Source: a virus
Strand: one strand, 5' to 3'
IMG/VR virus record: IMGVR_UViG_3300037421_000067
Coordinates: 1 to 24,824 of that record
Length of the DNA stretch: 24,824 bases
The position numbers and the translations under genes were made by a program. The notes under the pieces are model-generated. The model had not been told where the DNA came from. It worked only from the letters and a program-made list of their open reading frames with translations, and did no database searches. Each line of letters begins with the position of its first letter. Positions within the stretch are counted from its first letter, which is position 1. This document shows positions 12,755 to 19,828 of the stretch, piece by piece.

Positions 12755-13152
12755 CCTGGTACAACCGGAGAGGAACTAAATACGGGGCCAAATCAACCGA
12801 ATACAACGGTTCCGTTTTTCACTCAAAGAAAGAAGCTGGCCGCGCGGCGGAACTCGACCTCTTGGAGCGCGCGAACGAGATCGAAAACATCAGGCGGCAA
12901 GTCAGAATCAGCTTCGACATCTGCGCCTCCTGCCTGCGCCTCTGCTCCTCCAAGTGCTCTAAGCACCCGAAAGAAATCCCGTCCCACATCACAAACTACT
13001 ACATCGACTTCGTCTACCGGGATAAAAAGACCGGGGAAGAAATATACGAGGAGGTCAAGGGCTTTGAAACCGGAGAGTGGAAGCTTAAATGGAAGCTCCT
13101 CTGCCTTCTTTACGAGAGAGACCCGAAGAAAAAACTGATTGTCACCCGATGA
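12751..13152 (+). CDS. DUF1064-family phage protein
   Basis: This 133-residue protein matches the DUF1064 pattern: KYGAKSTEYNGSVFHSKKEA near the start, then ELDLLERANEIENIRRQVRI, and the acidic strand ITNYYIDFVYRDKKTGEEIY with EEVKGFETGEWKLKWKLL. This is the layout of a small restriction-endonuclease-like fold (E in the first helix, D and E/K on adjacent strands), so a structure-specific nuclease role is suspected for the family. An insertion with four cysteines (CASCLRLCSSKCSKH) replaces part of the usual strand pair and could bind zinc. The start overlaps the previous stop; AAGGAGG ends next to the ATG, unusually close. Confidence 0.78.
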   Translation: MTWYNRRGTKYGAKSTEYNGSVFHSKKEAGRAAELDLLERANEIENIRRQVRISFDICASCLRLCSSKCSKHPKEIPSHITNYYIDFVYRDKKTGEEIYEEVKGFETGEWKLKWKLLCLLYERDPKKKLIVTR

Positions 13153-13423
13153 AAATACTCATTATGGCCGACATGACCTTCATATTGACGAATGCCGCGT
13201 AGGCGGTACGATTACATTAACCATCCCCACGATGATTTTCAAAAAACCCCGCGACATCATATTCGAATACCACGCCCAGAATCATAAGAAAGAGCCGGTT
13301 GATTTGAGTTTTTCTTTCAAAGAAAGCGAAACCTACCTTGAAGACCTCAGACTTTTCTATTTGCTTCTCAAAGACGCCTGCCGGGAAGTCGAAGCCGAGA
13401 TAAACGAACACGAAAAGCAATGA
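13139..13423 (+). CDS. hypothetical protein with uncertain start
   Basis: The open frame gives 94 residues from a TTG at 13139, or 63 residues from the first ATG at 13232. The region before that ATG (HIDECRVGGTITLTIPTMIF) looks like real beta-strand sequence, so I favour the longer form with a 14-bp overlap. The rest contains YHAQNHKKEPVDLSFSFKES and a C-terminal acidic helix. A competing ATG at 13149 in another frame, placed as ATGA, gives only 17 codons. The function is unknown. Confidence 0.5.
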   Translation: MSPDENTHYGRHDLHIDECRVGGTITLTIPTMIFKKPRDIIFEYHAQNHKKEPVDLSFSFKESETYLEDLRLFYLLLKDACREVEAEINEHEKQ

Positions 13424-13656
13424 ACCTCGCAATTTACCGGATAGTCTCCTCCTACGAAGAAGCAAAGCGCGAGATGGCCCGGATTAGAGAAAGAGCCGAG
13501 GAAGTCGGCGCGGAAATCATCACTCTCGTACCCTCCGGCCCATTTGGTCAACATGAAGGAGAGGAAGCGATCCTCAAAGAAATCGCCGCTACCGGAAACG
13601 ACCCCACCACCTGCGTCAAAGGTCTCATCAGTAAACCACTCAACCCGTACCAATGA
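13420..13656 (+). CDS. small alpha/beta hypothetical protein
   Basis: This 78-residue protein, joined by ATGA at both ends, runs as strand (MNLAIYRIVSS), helix (YEEAKREMARIRERAEEVGA), strand (EIITLVPSGP) and helix (EGEEAILKEIAA). It is a compact beta-alpha-beta fold similar in size to many phage accessory proteins. No catalytic residues are obvious. The function is unknown. Confidence 0.62.
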   Translation: MNLAIYRIVSSYEEAKREMARIRERAEEVGAEIITLVPSGPFGQHEGEEAILKEIAATGNDPTTCVKGLISKPLNPYQ

Positions 13657-13808
13657 GCCGCAAATACGACCGCACATTCCAGGTGCAACGGAAGGCGATG
13701 GAGATTCTCACGAATCCCGAAGTCATGAATCGCCTGTTTAAGCGCAAGCCCCGATGGATGCCAAAATTCGTTTGGAAGATCGTCGTAGGACTCGTCATCG
13801 TGCAATGA
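13653..13808 (+). CDS. small basic protein with C-terminal hydrophobic helix
   Basis: This 51-residue protein starts in an ATGA overlap (13653). A basic N-terminal portion (MSRKYDRTFQVQRKAMEILT) precedes a hydrophobic C-terminal segment (FVWKIVVGLVIVQ) that is short for a full transmembrane span. It is the last rightward gene of the chain and faces a leftward gene 20 bp away. The function is unknown. Confidence 0.5.
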   Translation: MSRKYDRTFQVQRKAMEILTNPEVMNRLFKRKPRWMPKFVWKIVVGLVIVQ

Positions 13809-13828
13809 ACCAAACAAACCCCGCAGTT

Positions 13829-14245
13829 TTAGATTTTCGGCCCCTTTATCCGATACACGCGCCCCTCGCCGGTTGGATTGCCTTTCCGGTCAAAAACTCC
13901 CACCATCACAAAGTAATGGTCTTCAAATGTCCCGGTCTTCCGATATACCTTCTTCATCTCCTTAAACCAACGGATATTCTCTTTCACGTCCTTCACTCTC
14001 CTGCCCCGATCGTCAAGATGCTCAATGCCCTTCGAAACTTCCGCCTTGCCGTTCTTCACCATCTCGTCGTATTTCAGAACGGCAGCCGCCGCTTGTTTAC
14101 TCGTTTCAGGGAGGTGCATATCGCGCCAGAATCCCATCACCCCGTGAAACGCCCCGTATATTGCGTTGAAAATACCTTCGCCAATTTTTTCAGCCGTCGT
14201 CGGTTCGGCATACTCCGGTTCCGACTTTTTGACCCGCTTATCCAT
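13829..14245 (-). CDS. isolated leftward gene, moron-like hypothetical
   Basis: This 138-residue protein is transcribed against its neighbours. Unlike most + strand genes here it has a strong Shine-Dalgarno, AGGAGGGT, about 6 nt before the ATG. It starts with a charged segment (MDKRVKKSEPEYAEPTTAEK), then a glycine-rich amphipathic stretch (IGEGIFNAIYGAFHGVMGFW) that might touch a membrane. A helical centre follows, and a C-terminal beta pair (YFVMVGVFDRKGNPTGEGRV). A single reversed gene with its own ribosome site between two phage modules fits a moron, but the function is unknown. Confidence 0.65.
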   Translation of the reverse strand: MDKRVKKSEPEYAEPTTAEKIGEGIFNAIYGAFHGVMGFWRDMHLPETSKQAAAAVLKYDEMVKNGKAEVSKGIEHLDDRGRRVKDVKENIRWFKEMKKVYRKTGTFEDHYFVMVGVFDRKGNPTGEGRVYRIKGPKI

Positions 14246-14322
14246 GCCTACCCTCCTGCACTCAATTCACCATCCTATTCCTTCGGACCAAGCGCCGCAC
14301 CGATTTTCTCCTAAAAGAAGCT

Positions 14323-14547
14323 ATGAACGAACCAACATTAAATTCACCAATCAATCCCCCGCATCCTTCGCATCAGCTTGTCTTAAAAACGGAATGCGTA
14401 CACGAGCTTCGCTATTGCGAGGACTGTGACATCGTGCATTGCCCGAAGTGCATGAGGGAATGGATAAAGAAAGTAGGACGACCTCCGATGCCAACCGGCC
14501 ACGCTGGATTCTTCCCATTCCCACCCGATCTCCCATTTCCAATCTGA
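14323..14547 (+). CDS. small zinc-binding protein before the terminase
   Basis: This 74-residue protein contains ECVHELRYCEDCDIVHCPKC, a run of cysteines and a histidine with two CxxC pairs, consistent with a zinc ribbon at about residues 25-44. The C-terminus is proline-rich and hydrophobic (PPMPTGHAGFFPFPPDLPFP). It ends two bases before the small terminase start. It could be a late regulator or a packaging accessory; neither is shown. Confidence 0.6.
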   Translation: MNEPTLNSPINPPHPSHQLVLKTECVHELRYCEDCDIVHCPKCMREWIKKVGRPPMPTGHAGFFPFPPDLPFPI

Positions 14548-14549
14548 GC

Positions 14550-14897
14550 ATGGCCGAAACTTCCGTTGAAAAACTTGAAAAAACAGGGGGTAAGCATGGC
14601 GGCCATAGAGAAGGCTCGGGCCGCAAGCCGCTCTTGAACAAAGCGGAGATTGAACGCGTCAAAACGCTCATAGCCCAGCACGGGCTTCAGATTGACGACT
14701 CAGACCTTCACAAACGAACCCGTTTGCTCCGTTTGCTTGATGTCCTCTACGAAAAGGGCGTGAGCAAGCAGGACACCCAGGCAATCAAGGAATATCTCGA
14801 CCGGCAGCTTGGCAAATCAAAAGAACTCGTCGAACACTCCGGCAATCTTCCATTCACGTTAACCATTGTTCAAAAGGATGGAGGAAAAACGGATTGA
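14550..14897 (+). CDS. terS: terminase small subunit-like protein
   Basis: This 115-residue protein lies directly before the large terminase gene and overlaps it by 20 bp. The N-terminus has the glycine-rich basic motif KHGGHREGSGRKPLLNKAEI typical of small-terminase N-termini, then helices (EIERVKTLIAQHG and a Leu-rich RTRLLRLLDVLYEKG) and a segment (IKEYLDRQLGKSKE) before a short strand. In the family this subunit binds the packaging-start DNA and regulates the large subunit. The call rests on position plus pattern. The ATG at 14550 is chosen because longer frames overlap the preceding gene. Confidence 0.68.
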   Translation: MAETSVEKLEKTGGKHGGHREGSGRKPLLNKAEIERVKTLIAQHGLQIDDSDLHKRTRLLRLLDVLYEKGVSKQDTQAIKEYLDRQLGKSKELVEHSGNLPFTLTIVQKDGGKTD

Positions 14898-15714
14898 GCT
14901 TTTTAAACAACAGTTCGCCGCGTTCAACTTTCAAACGCAGTTCGGCGCTGCAATAGCTGGCGTCCAATCCGGCAAGACCTTTCTCGGCTCCGTTTGGTCC
15001 GGGAAGAAGATTCAAGAGTTTCCCAAGGGCAACGGCATCATCGCCGCGCCCACCTACAAAATCCTCCAGCAATCGACCCTCGACAAGTTCTTTCAAAACT
15101 TCCCAATGCTCCGGAAGTATTACAAGGAATCGAAGGGCGACATCGAGCTTCCGACCGGAGGACATGTCTTCTGCCGATCGTTCGACCAGCCTTTGGGAGC
15201 GGAAGGCATCACCGCAAATTGGGCCTGGCCCGATGAGGCTGGCCAGATGCCGCGCCTTGCCTGGACGATCCTCAAGAGCCGCGTTGCGATGACCGGCGGC
15301 CAGATATTCATCACGACGACGCCCTACTCGCTTAATTGGCTCTACGAAGAAGTGTATTTGCCCTGGTTCCGGCACGAAGACCCGCGCCTCTCCGTCTTCA
15401 CATGGGCGTCCATCGACAATCCGAACTTTCCCAAAGACCACTTCGACGCCGAGAAGAAACGCCTCTCACCGGAAGAATTCGCCCGGAGGTATTGCGGCGA
15501 GTTCGCAAAGATGGAAGGCGTCGTCTATGAACCTTCCCGCCGAGCAGATCATCGCGCCCAGGCAGATCAACGTGAAGGACGCAATTCTCGGCCTCGACTT
15601 CGGATTCCACAATCCGGCCGCGGCTGTCGTCATCAAGATCGACAACGACAACAACTATTTCATCACGAACGAGTATTACCGCGCTGGCCGGGTACAAGAC
15701 GAGATCGAAGATGA
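14878..15714 (+). CDS. terL: terminase large subunit, ATPase part (frame ends early)
   Basis: The ATPase half powers DNA translocation into the capsid. It shows Walker A GVQSGKT (28-34), Walker B AWPDEAGQM with D119 and E120, and the coupling motif FITTTPYSL (about 144-152). Meaningful sequence runs to about residue 218 (FAKMEGVVYE). Then the frame turns into arginine-rich nonsense until the stop at 15712-15714, while the nuclease half continues in the +1 frame from 15527. Skipping one base near 15532 joins the two into a protein of about 400 residues, normal for TerL. An in-frame TTG at 14866 is a less likely start. Whether this is an error, a mutation or recoding cannot be told from sequence alone. 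Confidence 0.85.
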   Translation: MEEKRIELFKQQFAAFNFQTQFGAAIAGVQSGKTFLGSVWSGKKIQEFPKGNGIIAAPTYKILQQSTLDKFFQNFPMLRKYYKESKGDIELPTGGHVFCRSFDQPLGAEGITANWAWPDEAGQMPRLAWTILKSRVAMTGGQIFITTTPYSLNWLYEEVYLPWFRHEDPRLSVFTWASIDNPNFPKDHFDAEKKRLSPEEFARRYCGEFAKMEGVVYEPSRRADHRAQADQREGRNSRPRLRIPQSGRGCRHQDRQRQQLFHHERVLPRWPGTRRDRR

Positions 15715-16090
15715 CTTGCGACGCCTGCAAGCGGAAACGAGCTTCCGGCAGGTTTACCCCGATCCAGCAGAACCGGACCGCATCGAGGCGATGAAGCGGC
15801 ACGGCTTTTACGTGAGGCAAGTGGACAAGAACGTCATTCTGGGAATCGACCGCGTCCGCGAACTCATCCGAAAGCGCCAACTTTTTGTATTCAACACCTG
15901 CAAGAACGTCCTCGACGAGTTCAACTCATACCGATACGACTCAGAAAAGCCCAAGGAAGAGCCGATCAAGGTGAACGATCACTTGATGGATGCGCTCCGC
16001 TACGCGGTCTATAACCACAACGCGAAGAGCTTAGTGATGCCCCCACCGACCACCGGCCTCGTGAAACCATTTCCCGGTATGATTGCCTGA
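15527..16090 (+). CDS. terL: terminase large subunit, nuclease part (+1 frame)
   Basis: This frame encodes the RNase H-like headful nuclease that cuts packaged DNA. It shows ILGLDFGFHNPAAAVV with D24, RQVYPDPAEPDRIEA with D79, and VNDHLMDALRYAVY with D151 and D155, the expected acidic residues in order. From the ATG at 15527 it is 187 residues long and could be made as a separate protein, because the ATG falls exactly at the frame change. No Shine-Dalgarno precedes it. In ordinary phages this domain is fused to the ATPase. Confidence 0.85.
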   Translation: MNLPAEQIIAPRQINVKDAILGLDFGFHNPAAAVVIKIDNDNNYFITNEYYRAGRVQDEIEDDLRRLQAETSFRQVYPDPAEPDRIEAMKRHGFYVRQVDKNVILGIDRVRELIRKRQLFVFNTCKNVLDEFNSYRYDSEKPKEEPIKVNDHLMDALRYAVYNHNAKSLVMPPPTTGLVKPFPGMIA

Positions 16091-16092
16091 GA

Positions 16093-16359
16093 TCATTTAT
16101 CCGTTCGCACGCACGGACTCGAATTAGGATTGAACACCAAGTCCTCACGCATAAGAATCGCGATTCCATCCCCAATTTTCACGCTCCGATAGTTCCCGAA
16201 CATAGCGCCCCCCGGTCTTTCGACCTTGTCTCCGATTATGCACGTCTCCCCGGTATACCGCGATACCCAATGCGGTTGATTGTACAAATCGTTCAGAACC
16301 AATGCGACGCAGCCCACCAAAACGATTATCCCTATCACAGCCGCTACTCGTCTTGACAT
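16093..16359 (-). CDS. leftward membrane-anchored or exported small protein
   Basis: This 88-residue protein opposes the terminase gene, with stops two bases apart. The start is supported by GGGAGG five bases before the ATG and a candidate promoter further up. A basic N-terminus and one hydrophobic helix (VAAVIGIIVLVGCVALVLND, about residues 5-24) send the rest outside the membrane. That part contains YTGETCIIGDKVERPGG and a conserved-looking C-terminal CVRTDK. One cysteine in the helix (C17) is preceded by ...LVG, so a lipoprotein signal is conceivable. A moron or host-surface role is inferred. Confidence 0.62.
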   Translation of the reverse strand: MSRRVAAVIGIIVLVGCVALVLNDLYNQPHWVSRYTGETCIIGDKVERPGGAMFGNYRSVKIGDGIAILMREDLVFNPNSSPCVRTDK

Positions 16360-16392
16360 TCCGACCTCCCATCTACCGACAAGTGCGCCGAC

Positions 16393-16421
16393 ATCATACT
16401 AGCCAGATTCCGTTTTTGGAA
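16393..16421 (-). promoter_or_regulatory. candidate promoter for the leftward membrane gene
   Basis: On the minus strand TTCCAA (16421-16416, 3/6) and TATGAT (16398-16393, 5/6) are separated by 17 bp. The predicted start is about 10 bases upstream of the gene's Shine-Dalgarno region. The -10 is good and the -35 is poor. Confidence 0.4.
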
Positions 16422-16451
16422 CCGATACGAACTACCGCACTTATCCCCAGC

Positions 16452-16479
16452 TTTACATCTAACGCCCATATCTTAAACT
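16452..16479 (+). promoter_or_regulatory. candidate promoter for the portal/capsid operon
   Basis: TTTACA (16452-16457, 5/6) is followed by a 16-bp spacer and TAAACT (16474-16479, 4/6). It has the same spacing as the promoter of the structured RNA. Transcription would start about 25 bases before the portal ATG. TTATCCCCA, one base off a DnaA box, lies just upstream at 16441-16449. Confidence 0.4.
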
Positions 16480-16512
16480 AAAAGCAATAGCCAGGGTCGA
16501 TGGCTTCCCCGC

Positions 16513-18246
16513 ATGGTGCAACCATTGACCATCTCCATCATCCAAAAGCATCTCGAATCAGATCGTCTGTTCCGGGAGCGCCGTCATAACCAGTGGACGA
16601 TGAATTACGAACTCGCCCGCGATACGGTCATCGTGAACCGACTCACGCAACGGCAATCAGTCAACGTGCCGTACATGAAGAAGACGCTGAAGACCTACCT
16701 CACGCAGACCAATTGGCCCGTCGATAACTACTACGAGAACCAGGCGAACGACAAGCAATCCGAACTCTACCTCAACGAGTATTGGACCCAATGCGCCGAG
16801 CGGCTCCGGCTCGACATTCTCGAAGAAGTTGACCGGAAGCAGGAATGGCTCTATGGCCGTTCGTTCGCGAAGCTGAACATCATTGACGGATGGTTCCACA
16901 TGGAGGTCATTGACCCCCAGGACGTACTTCTCGACCGCTTCATGAACCCTTGGGACTTGCAGTCGGGAAGGCGCATCACCCACACCGGAATCTACCGGAC
17001 CCTTTCCGATTGCGAACGGAATCCTCTATACGACAAAGCGGCTATCGAACGCCTCAAGATATTCTTCGCCACGAAGCAAGGACTCGTCATTGCCGGACAG
17101 AACGCCCTCATAGCGGCAGACAAGGCAAAGCGTTTGCTTGATCTCGGCGTCCCCGATGTCCTCATGCCACTCCTCGGAGAAACCTACGTCGAATTGAACG
17201 AGATGCAGGTCAAGGTTTGGGACGACGAAAAGAAGGAAGATGTCGTCATGGTCGTCGTCACCGCGAATGCGAATGAGATTCTCATGCAGAAGCCGTTGCG
17301 CGAGATACTCGGCATCAATATGTTCTCTTGGGCTTCTTGGGCCGGAGACGTTGAAAGAACCGACTGTTGGAGCGACGGCGGCGCGGACTCGGTTCGGCAA
17401 TTGAACCTCGTCGCAAACGCACGATGGAGCCAGAAGGTTGAGAATGGAACGCTCGCGAACTATGGGATGTATTTCTATGACTCGACCGCGAAAGAAGGAT
17501 GGACGCCCGTAGGATACGACCCGGCTCCATTCGGCTTCTACCCTCTCCCCGGAAAACCGCAAGACGTTTTGCAACCCGTCACCGTTCCAACGATGCCCGA
17601 CGTGTTCAAAGAACTTGACTGGATCGACAAAGAAATCCAGGGAGTGAGCGGCGCGACGGCAATCGAGCAGGGGCAGGACGACCCGAACGCCCCCGGCGCA
17701 GCGCAGACCGCCCAGGAGATTCAAATCCTCGCCTCGAAAGCCAAGGAACGCGCCTCTAACATTTCCAAATACCACAAGCGATATTGGGAGGACATCGGCA
17801 GAATCTTCGTCGAACTCGTCCAGGCGAACGGCAAAGATATGGCTCAACCGAAGCTCTACAAGAAATCAGCCAAGGGCCAGTATTACCCGAAGACACTCAA
17901 CCTCGCGGAGACGTATTCCAAAGAAGGCTACAAGGTCAAAGTCGGCTCGAAAGCTGATAAGGAGTCGGACAGCTTGCAGACAATCCAAAAGATGAAGGTC
18001 GCCGTCACGGACTTCCCGAACAACGCCCCGCTTCAGAAAATCTACAAGCAGAAGGTCTTGGATTGGATGGGACTCACACCAGAGGAGACGAAAGAAGTCA
18101 TGAACTTCGATGACCAGCAAGCCTCCATGATGATGCAAGCAGGACCCGGCAAGCCAACCCCGATGCCTCCCGTTGCCCCTAAAATCGCCGGAGCGCCCCA
18201 TTTCCCCATGCCAAGCCGTCCCATAGCCCAACCCGCCAATGCTTAA
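16513..18246 (+). CDS. portal protein
   Basis: This 577-residue protein follows the terminase genes, the standard place for the portal, through whose dodecameric ring DNA enters and leaves the head. The length and layout fit: an N-terminal helical region, a 'wing' with VIDPQDVLLDRFMNPWDLQS, a long central part containing MFSWASWAGDVERTDCWSDG, and a helical stem/crown. The QGVSGATAIEQGQDDPNAPG loop and AQTAQEIQILASKAKERA helix are typical of portals. The C-terminal 40 residues are methionine- and proline-rich (disordered). The last eight bases overlap the next start as ATGCTTAA. Confidence 0.82.
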   Translation: MVQPLTISIIQKHLESDRLFRERRHNQWTMNYELARDTVIVNRLTQRQSVNVPYMKKTLKTYLTQTNWPVDNYYENQANDKQSELYLNEYWTQCAERLRLDILEEVDRKQEWLYGRSFAKLNIIDGWFHMEVIDPQDVLLDRFMNPWDLQSGRRITHTGIYRTLSDCERNPLYDKAAIERLKIFFATKQGLVIAGQNALIAADKAKRLLDLGVPDVLMPLLGETYVELNEMQVKVWDDEKKEDVVMVVVTANANEILMQKPLREILGINMFSWASWAGDVERTDCWSDGGADSVRQLNLVANARWSQKVENGTLANYGMYFYDSTAKEGWTPVGYDPAPFGFYPLPGKPQDVLQPVTVPTMPDVFKELDWIDKEIQGVSGATAIEQGQDDPNAPGAAQTAQEIQILASKAKERASNISKYHKRYWEDIGRIFVELVQANGKDMAQPKLYKKSAKGQYYPKTLNLAETYSKEGYKVKVGSKADKESDSLQTIQKMKVAVTDFPNNAPLQKIYKQKVLDWMGLTPEETKEVMNFDDQQASMMMQAGPGKPTPMPPVAPKIAGAPHFPMPSRPIAQPANA

Positions 18247-18562
18247 CCTCAGCGCCATTTTTCAAAAATTAGGCATCAGGGGGATTGACGACCTGAAGCC
18301 CGCCGAACAAGCCACCTTCAAACAATGGGAAGCGATCCTCACGAAACCGGAGACGACGATTGACGACCTGAAGAAGCTCCTCCCCAAAGAACTTGAACGC
18401 GCCAACCACGAGCTTCAGAGCTTCGAGAACTCCGAGAAGAAGGATATGTTTTACAAGGCATACGCCCGGCTCCTCGAAGACATCACGAAGATCATCATCA
18501 CGCCGGAGAAAGAACGGAATCAATTGAAACTCATGCTTCAGCAAAAGTATGGGCTTGAATAA
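18239..18562 (+). CDS. small helical protein after the portal
   Basis: This 107-residue protein overlaps the portal gene by eight bases. It is highly charged and helical (QWEAILTKPETTIDDLKKLL, then ERANHELQSFENSEKKDMFY and TPEKERNQLKLMLQQKYGLE). Its place between portal and scaffold suggests a head-assembly accessory, but no family is recognised. Just after its stop lies the first copy of the AAGGTCGCA leader motif. Confidence 0.68.
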   Translation: MLNLSAIFQKLGIRGIDDLKPAEQATFKQWEAILTKPETTIDDLKKLLPKELERANHELQSFENSEKKDMFYKAYARLLEDITKIIITPEKERNQLKLMLQQKYGLE

Positions 18563-18571
18563 AAGGTCGCA
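18563..18571 (+). repeat. AAGGTCGCA leader motif, copy 1
   Basis: This nonamer occurs 24 bases (start to start) before the ATG at 18587, immediately after the previous gene's stop. Exact copies precede two other structural genes (18827 and 20972). It is too far from the ATG to be a Shine-Dalgarno site. Confidence 0.5.
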
Positions 18572-18586
18572 ATCATCATCACCACA

Positions 18587-18823
18587 ATGACACCAGATCA
18601 AATTAACCTCTTAGCTTCCCTCATCGGGGCTGCGCTCTCGCTCGACTCGAACAACAACTACGTTGTCACGACCCCGACGAGCACAAAGACCGTTTCTCCG
18701 GGCGACATCAACGACGCGCTGCTTGCTCTTGCGACCTTCGTCTCACAAACGCAGTCCTCGCTTCAGAGCAGCCCGAGCGCCGCAACGTTGCAATCCCTCA
18801 TGGCAACGATCCAATCAATTTAG
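18587..18823 (+). CDS. small late protein, unknown
   Basis: This 78-residue protein is rich in serine, threonine and alanine: a hydrophobic N-terminal helix (MTPDQINLLASLIGAALSLD), a short hairpin region (NNNYVVTTPTSTKTVSPGDI) and a helical end (LQSSPSAATLQSLMATIQSI). It lies between head genes and is probably a minor virion or assembly component. Nothing identifies it further. Confidence 0.6.
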   Translation: MTPDQINLLASLIGAALSLDSNNNYVVTTPTSTKTVSPGDINDALLALATFVSQTQSSLQSSPSAATLQSLMATIQSI

Positions 18824-18826
18824 CCA

Positions 18827-18835
18827 AAGGTCGCA
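18827..18835 (+). repeat. AAGGTCGCA leader motif, copy 2
   Basis: This exact copy lies 27 bases before the ATG at 18854. The identity continues with the third copy as AAGGTCGCATAAA (18827-18839). Confidence 0.5.
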
Positions 18836-18853
18836 TAAACCAAATCAAATCCT

Positions 18854-19036
18854 ATGGATTCAAAATCAAGAGAACGCTTCGAGGAAATTACCCGCAAGGA
18901 AGTAGAAGCCCTCACACCGGGGGACATCGAATTCCTTCGCGCAAGGGTTTCGTATCTCTCTTCGGACCAAAGGGAGCGATACGCTTCGGTCCTCGGATCG
19001 GAGCAGAAAGCAGCACCAAAGAAGAAGTCCGAGTAG
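18854..19036 (+). CDS. small acidic/basic helical late protein
   Basis: This 60-residue protein (MDSKSRERFEEITRKEVEAL and on) is a charged helix followed by a second helix (DIEFLRARVSYLSSDQRERY) and a lysine-rich tail (KAAPKKKSE). It resembles short helical hairpin proteins found in head-gene clusters, but I cannot name it. The leader motif copy 2 precedes it and a DnaA-box match follows its stop. Confidence 0.6.
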   Translation: MDSKSRERFEEITRKEVEALTPGDIEFLRARVSYLSSDQRERYASVLGSEQKAAPKKKSE

Positions 19037-19039
19037 GAC

Positions 19040-19071
19040 TTATCCACACCTTGCGTAGCAGTCACTACGCA
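19040..19071 (+). promoter_or_regulatory. DnaA-box match and hairpin before the scaffold gene
   Basis: TTATCCACA (19040-19048) is a perfect DnaA-box match. It is followed by a 7-bp hairpin tgcgtag/ctacgca (19052-19058 with 19065-19071, loop cagtca). Both lie in the leader of the scaffold-like gene. The hairpin has no T-tract, so it is not an obvious terminator. Confidence 0.4.
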
Positions 19072-19125
19072 GTACCATTAAATTAATCTTTGCCAAACCC
19101 CGAAAGGGACGGCGAAACAAAACAA

Positions 19126-19791
19126 ATGTCAGACGTTCCAAACCTCCCACCGGAGACGGACCAAGTGCCCCCGGTCGCTACACCACCGGCGGAGCCGCCT
19201 AAAGAGCCGACTCCTCCCATTGATTACGAGAAGAAATTCGCGGAGTCAACGAGGGAAAATCAACTCCTCTTACAGCGTTTAGCCGCAGAGGAAAAAGCTC
19301 GACAGGAATTGACAAAAGAACCAACCGATTCGGAATACAGGACAGCATTCCCGGATTGGGACATTCTGGACGACGCGCAGAAAGCCGATAAGCGCCGCAT
19401 CTACAATGCGGAACGAGCAGCCCTCGCCGCTCGGCAAGACATTGCCGAGATCAAAGAAGAGCGGGCAAGGAACACAAGCATACAGCTTGTCATCTCCTCC
19501 ACTCCTGCCTTACAAGGCAAAGAACAGGCATTTAGAGAGTATGCTTCAAAACCGCAGTACAAGGGCATTCCTATGGAAGTCCTCGTAGACGCGTTTCTCG
19601 GCAAACAGAGCGCCACTCCAGAACCTCCCAAACCGACGCCAAAACCCGGCCTCGAACTCGGCAACGGCGGTCCTCGAACTCCCGAAACGCCTAAGACGCT
19701 ATCTACAGAAGCCCTCGCTACGCTCAGGCAATCAGACCCGAAAGCGTTCCAGGACTATCTCAAGACTCATCCCATTGAGTTAGACATCTAG
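19126..19791 (+). CDS. probable capsid scaffolding protein
   Basis: This 221-residue protein lies directly upstream of the major capsid gene, the normal scaffold position. It has the expected composition: a proline/glutamate-rich disordered N-terminus (PPVATPPAEPPKEPTPPIDY), a charged central coiled coil (about 32-115, including ENQLLLQRLAAEEKARQELT), a small helical section (EYASKPQYKGIPMEVLVDAF) and a C-terminal helical element (ALATLRQSDPKAFQDYLKTH). Scaffolds direct capsid assembly and then leave the head. The ATG at 19126 is preferred to an in-frame TTG at 19090. Confidence 0.7.
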   Translation: MSDVPNLPPETDQVPPVATPPAEPPKEPTPPIDYEKKFAESTRENQLLLQRLAAEEKARQELTKEPTDSEYRTAFPDWDILDDAQKADKRRIYNAERAALAARQDIAEIKEERARNTSIQLVISSTPALQGKEQAFREYASKPQYKGIPMEVLVDAFLGKQSATPEPPKPTPKPGLELGNGGPRTPETPKTLSTEALATLRQSDPKAFQDYLKTHPIELDI

Positions 19792-19802
19792 GCAGTCGAC
19801 GG

Positions 19803-19828
19803 TTGGGGTTAACCACCAAAAACCCCAA
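19803..19828 (+). promoter_or_regulatory. hairpin covering the capsid start codon
   Basis: A perfect 8-bp pairing, ttggggtt/aaccccaa (19803-19810 with 19821-19828), ends on the A of the capsid ATG. The loop is aaccaccaaa. If formed in the mRNA it would place the start at the base of a stem and could control capsid synthesis. Confidence 0.45.

Noticed and set aside
13754-14314. Rightward 186-residue frame opposite the leftward gene 13829-14245
   Set aside because: The leftward frame has an ideal Shine-Dalgarno and a protein-like sequence; the rightward one is Pro/His/Leu-rich antisense.
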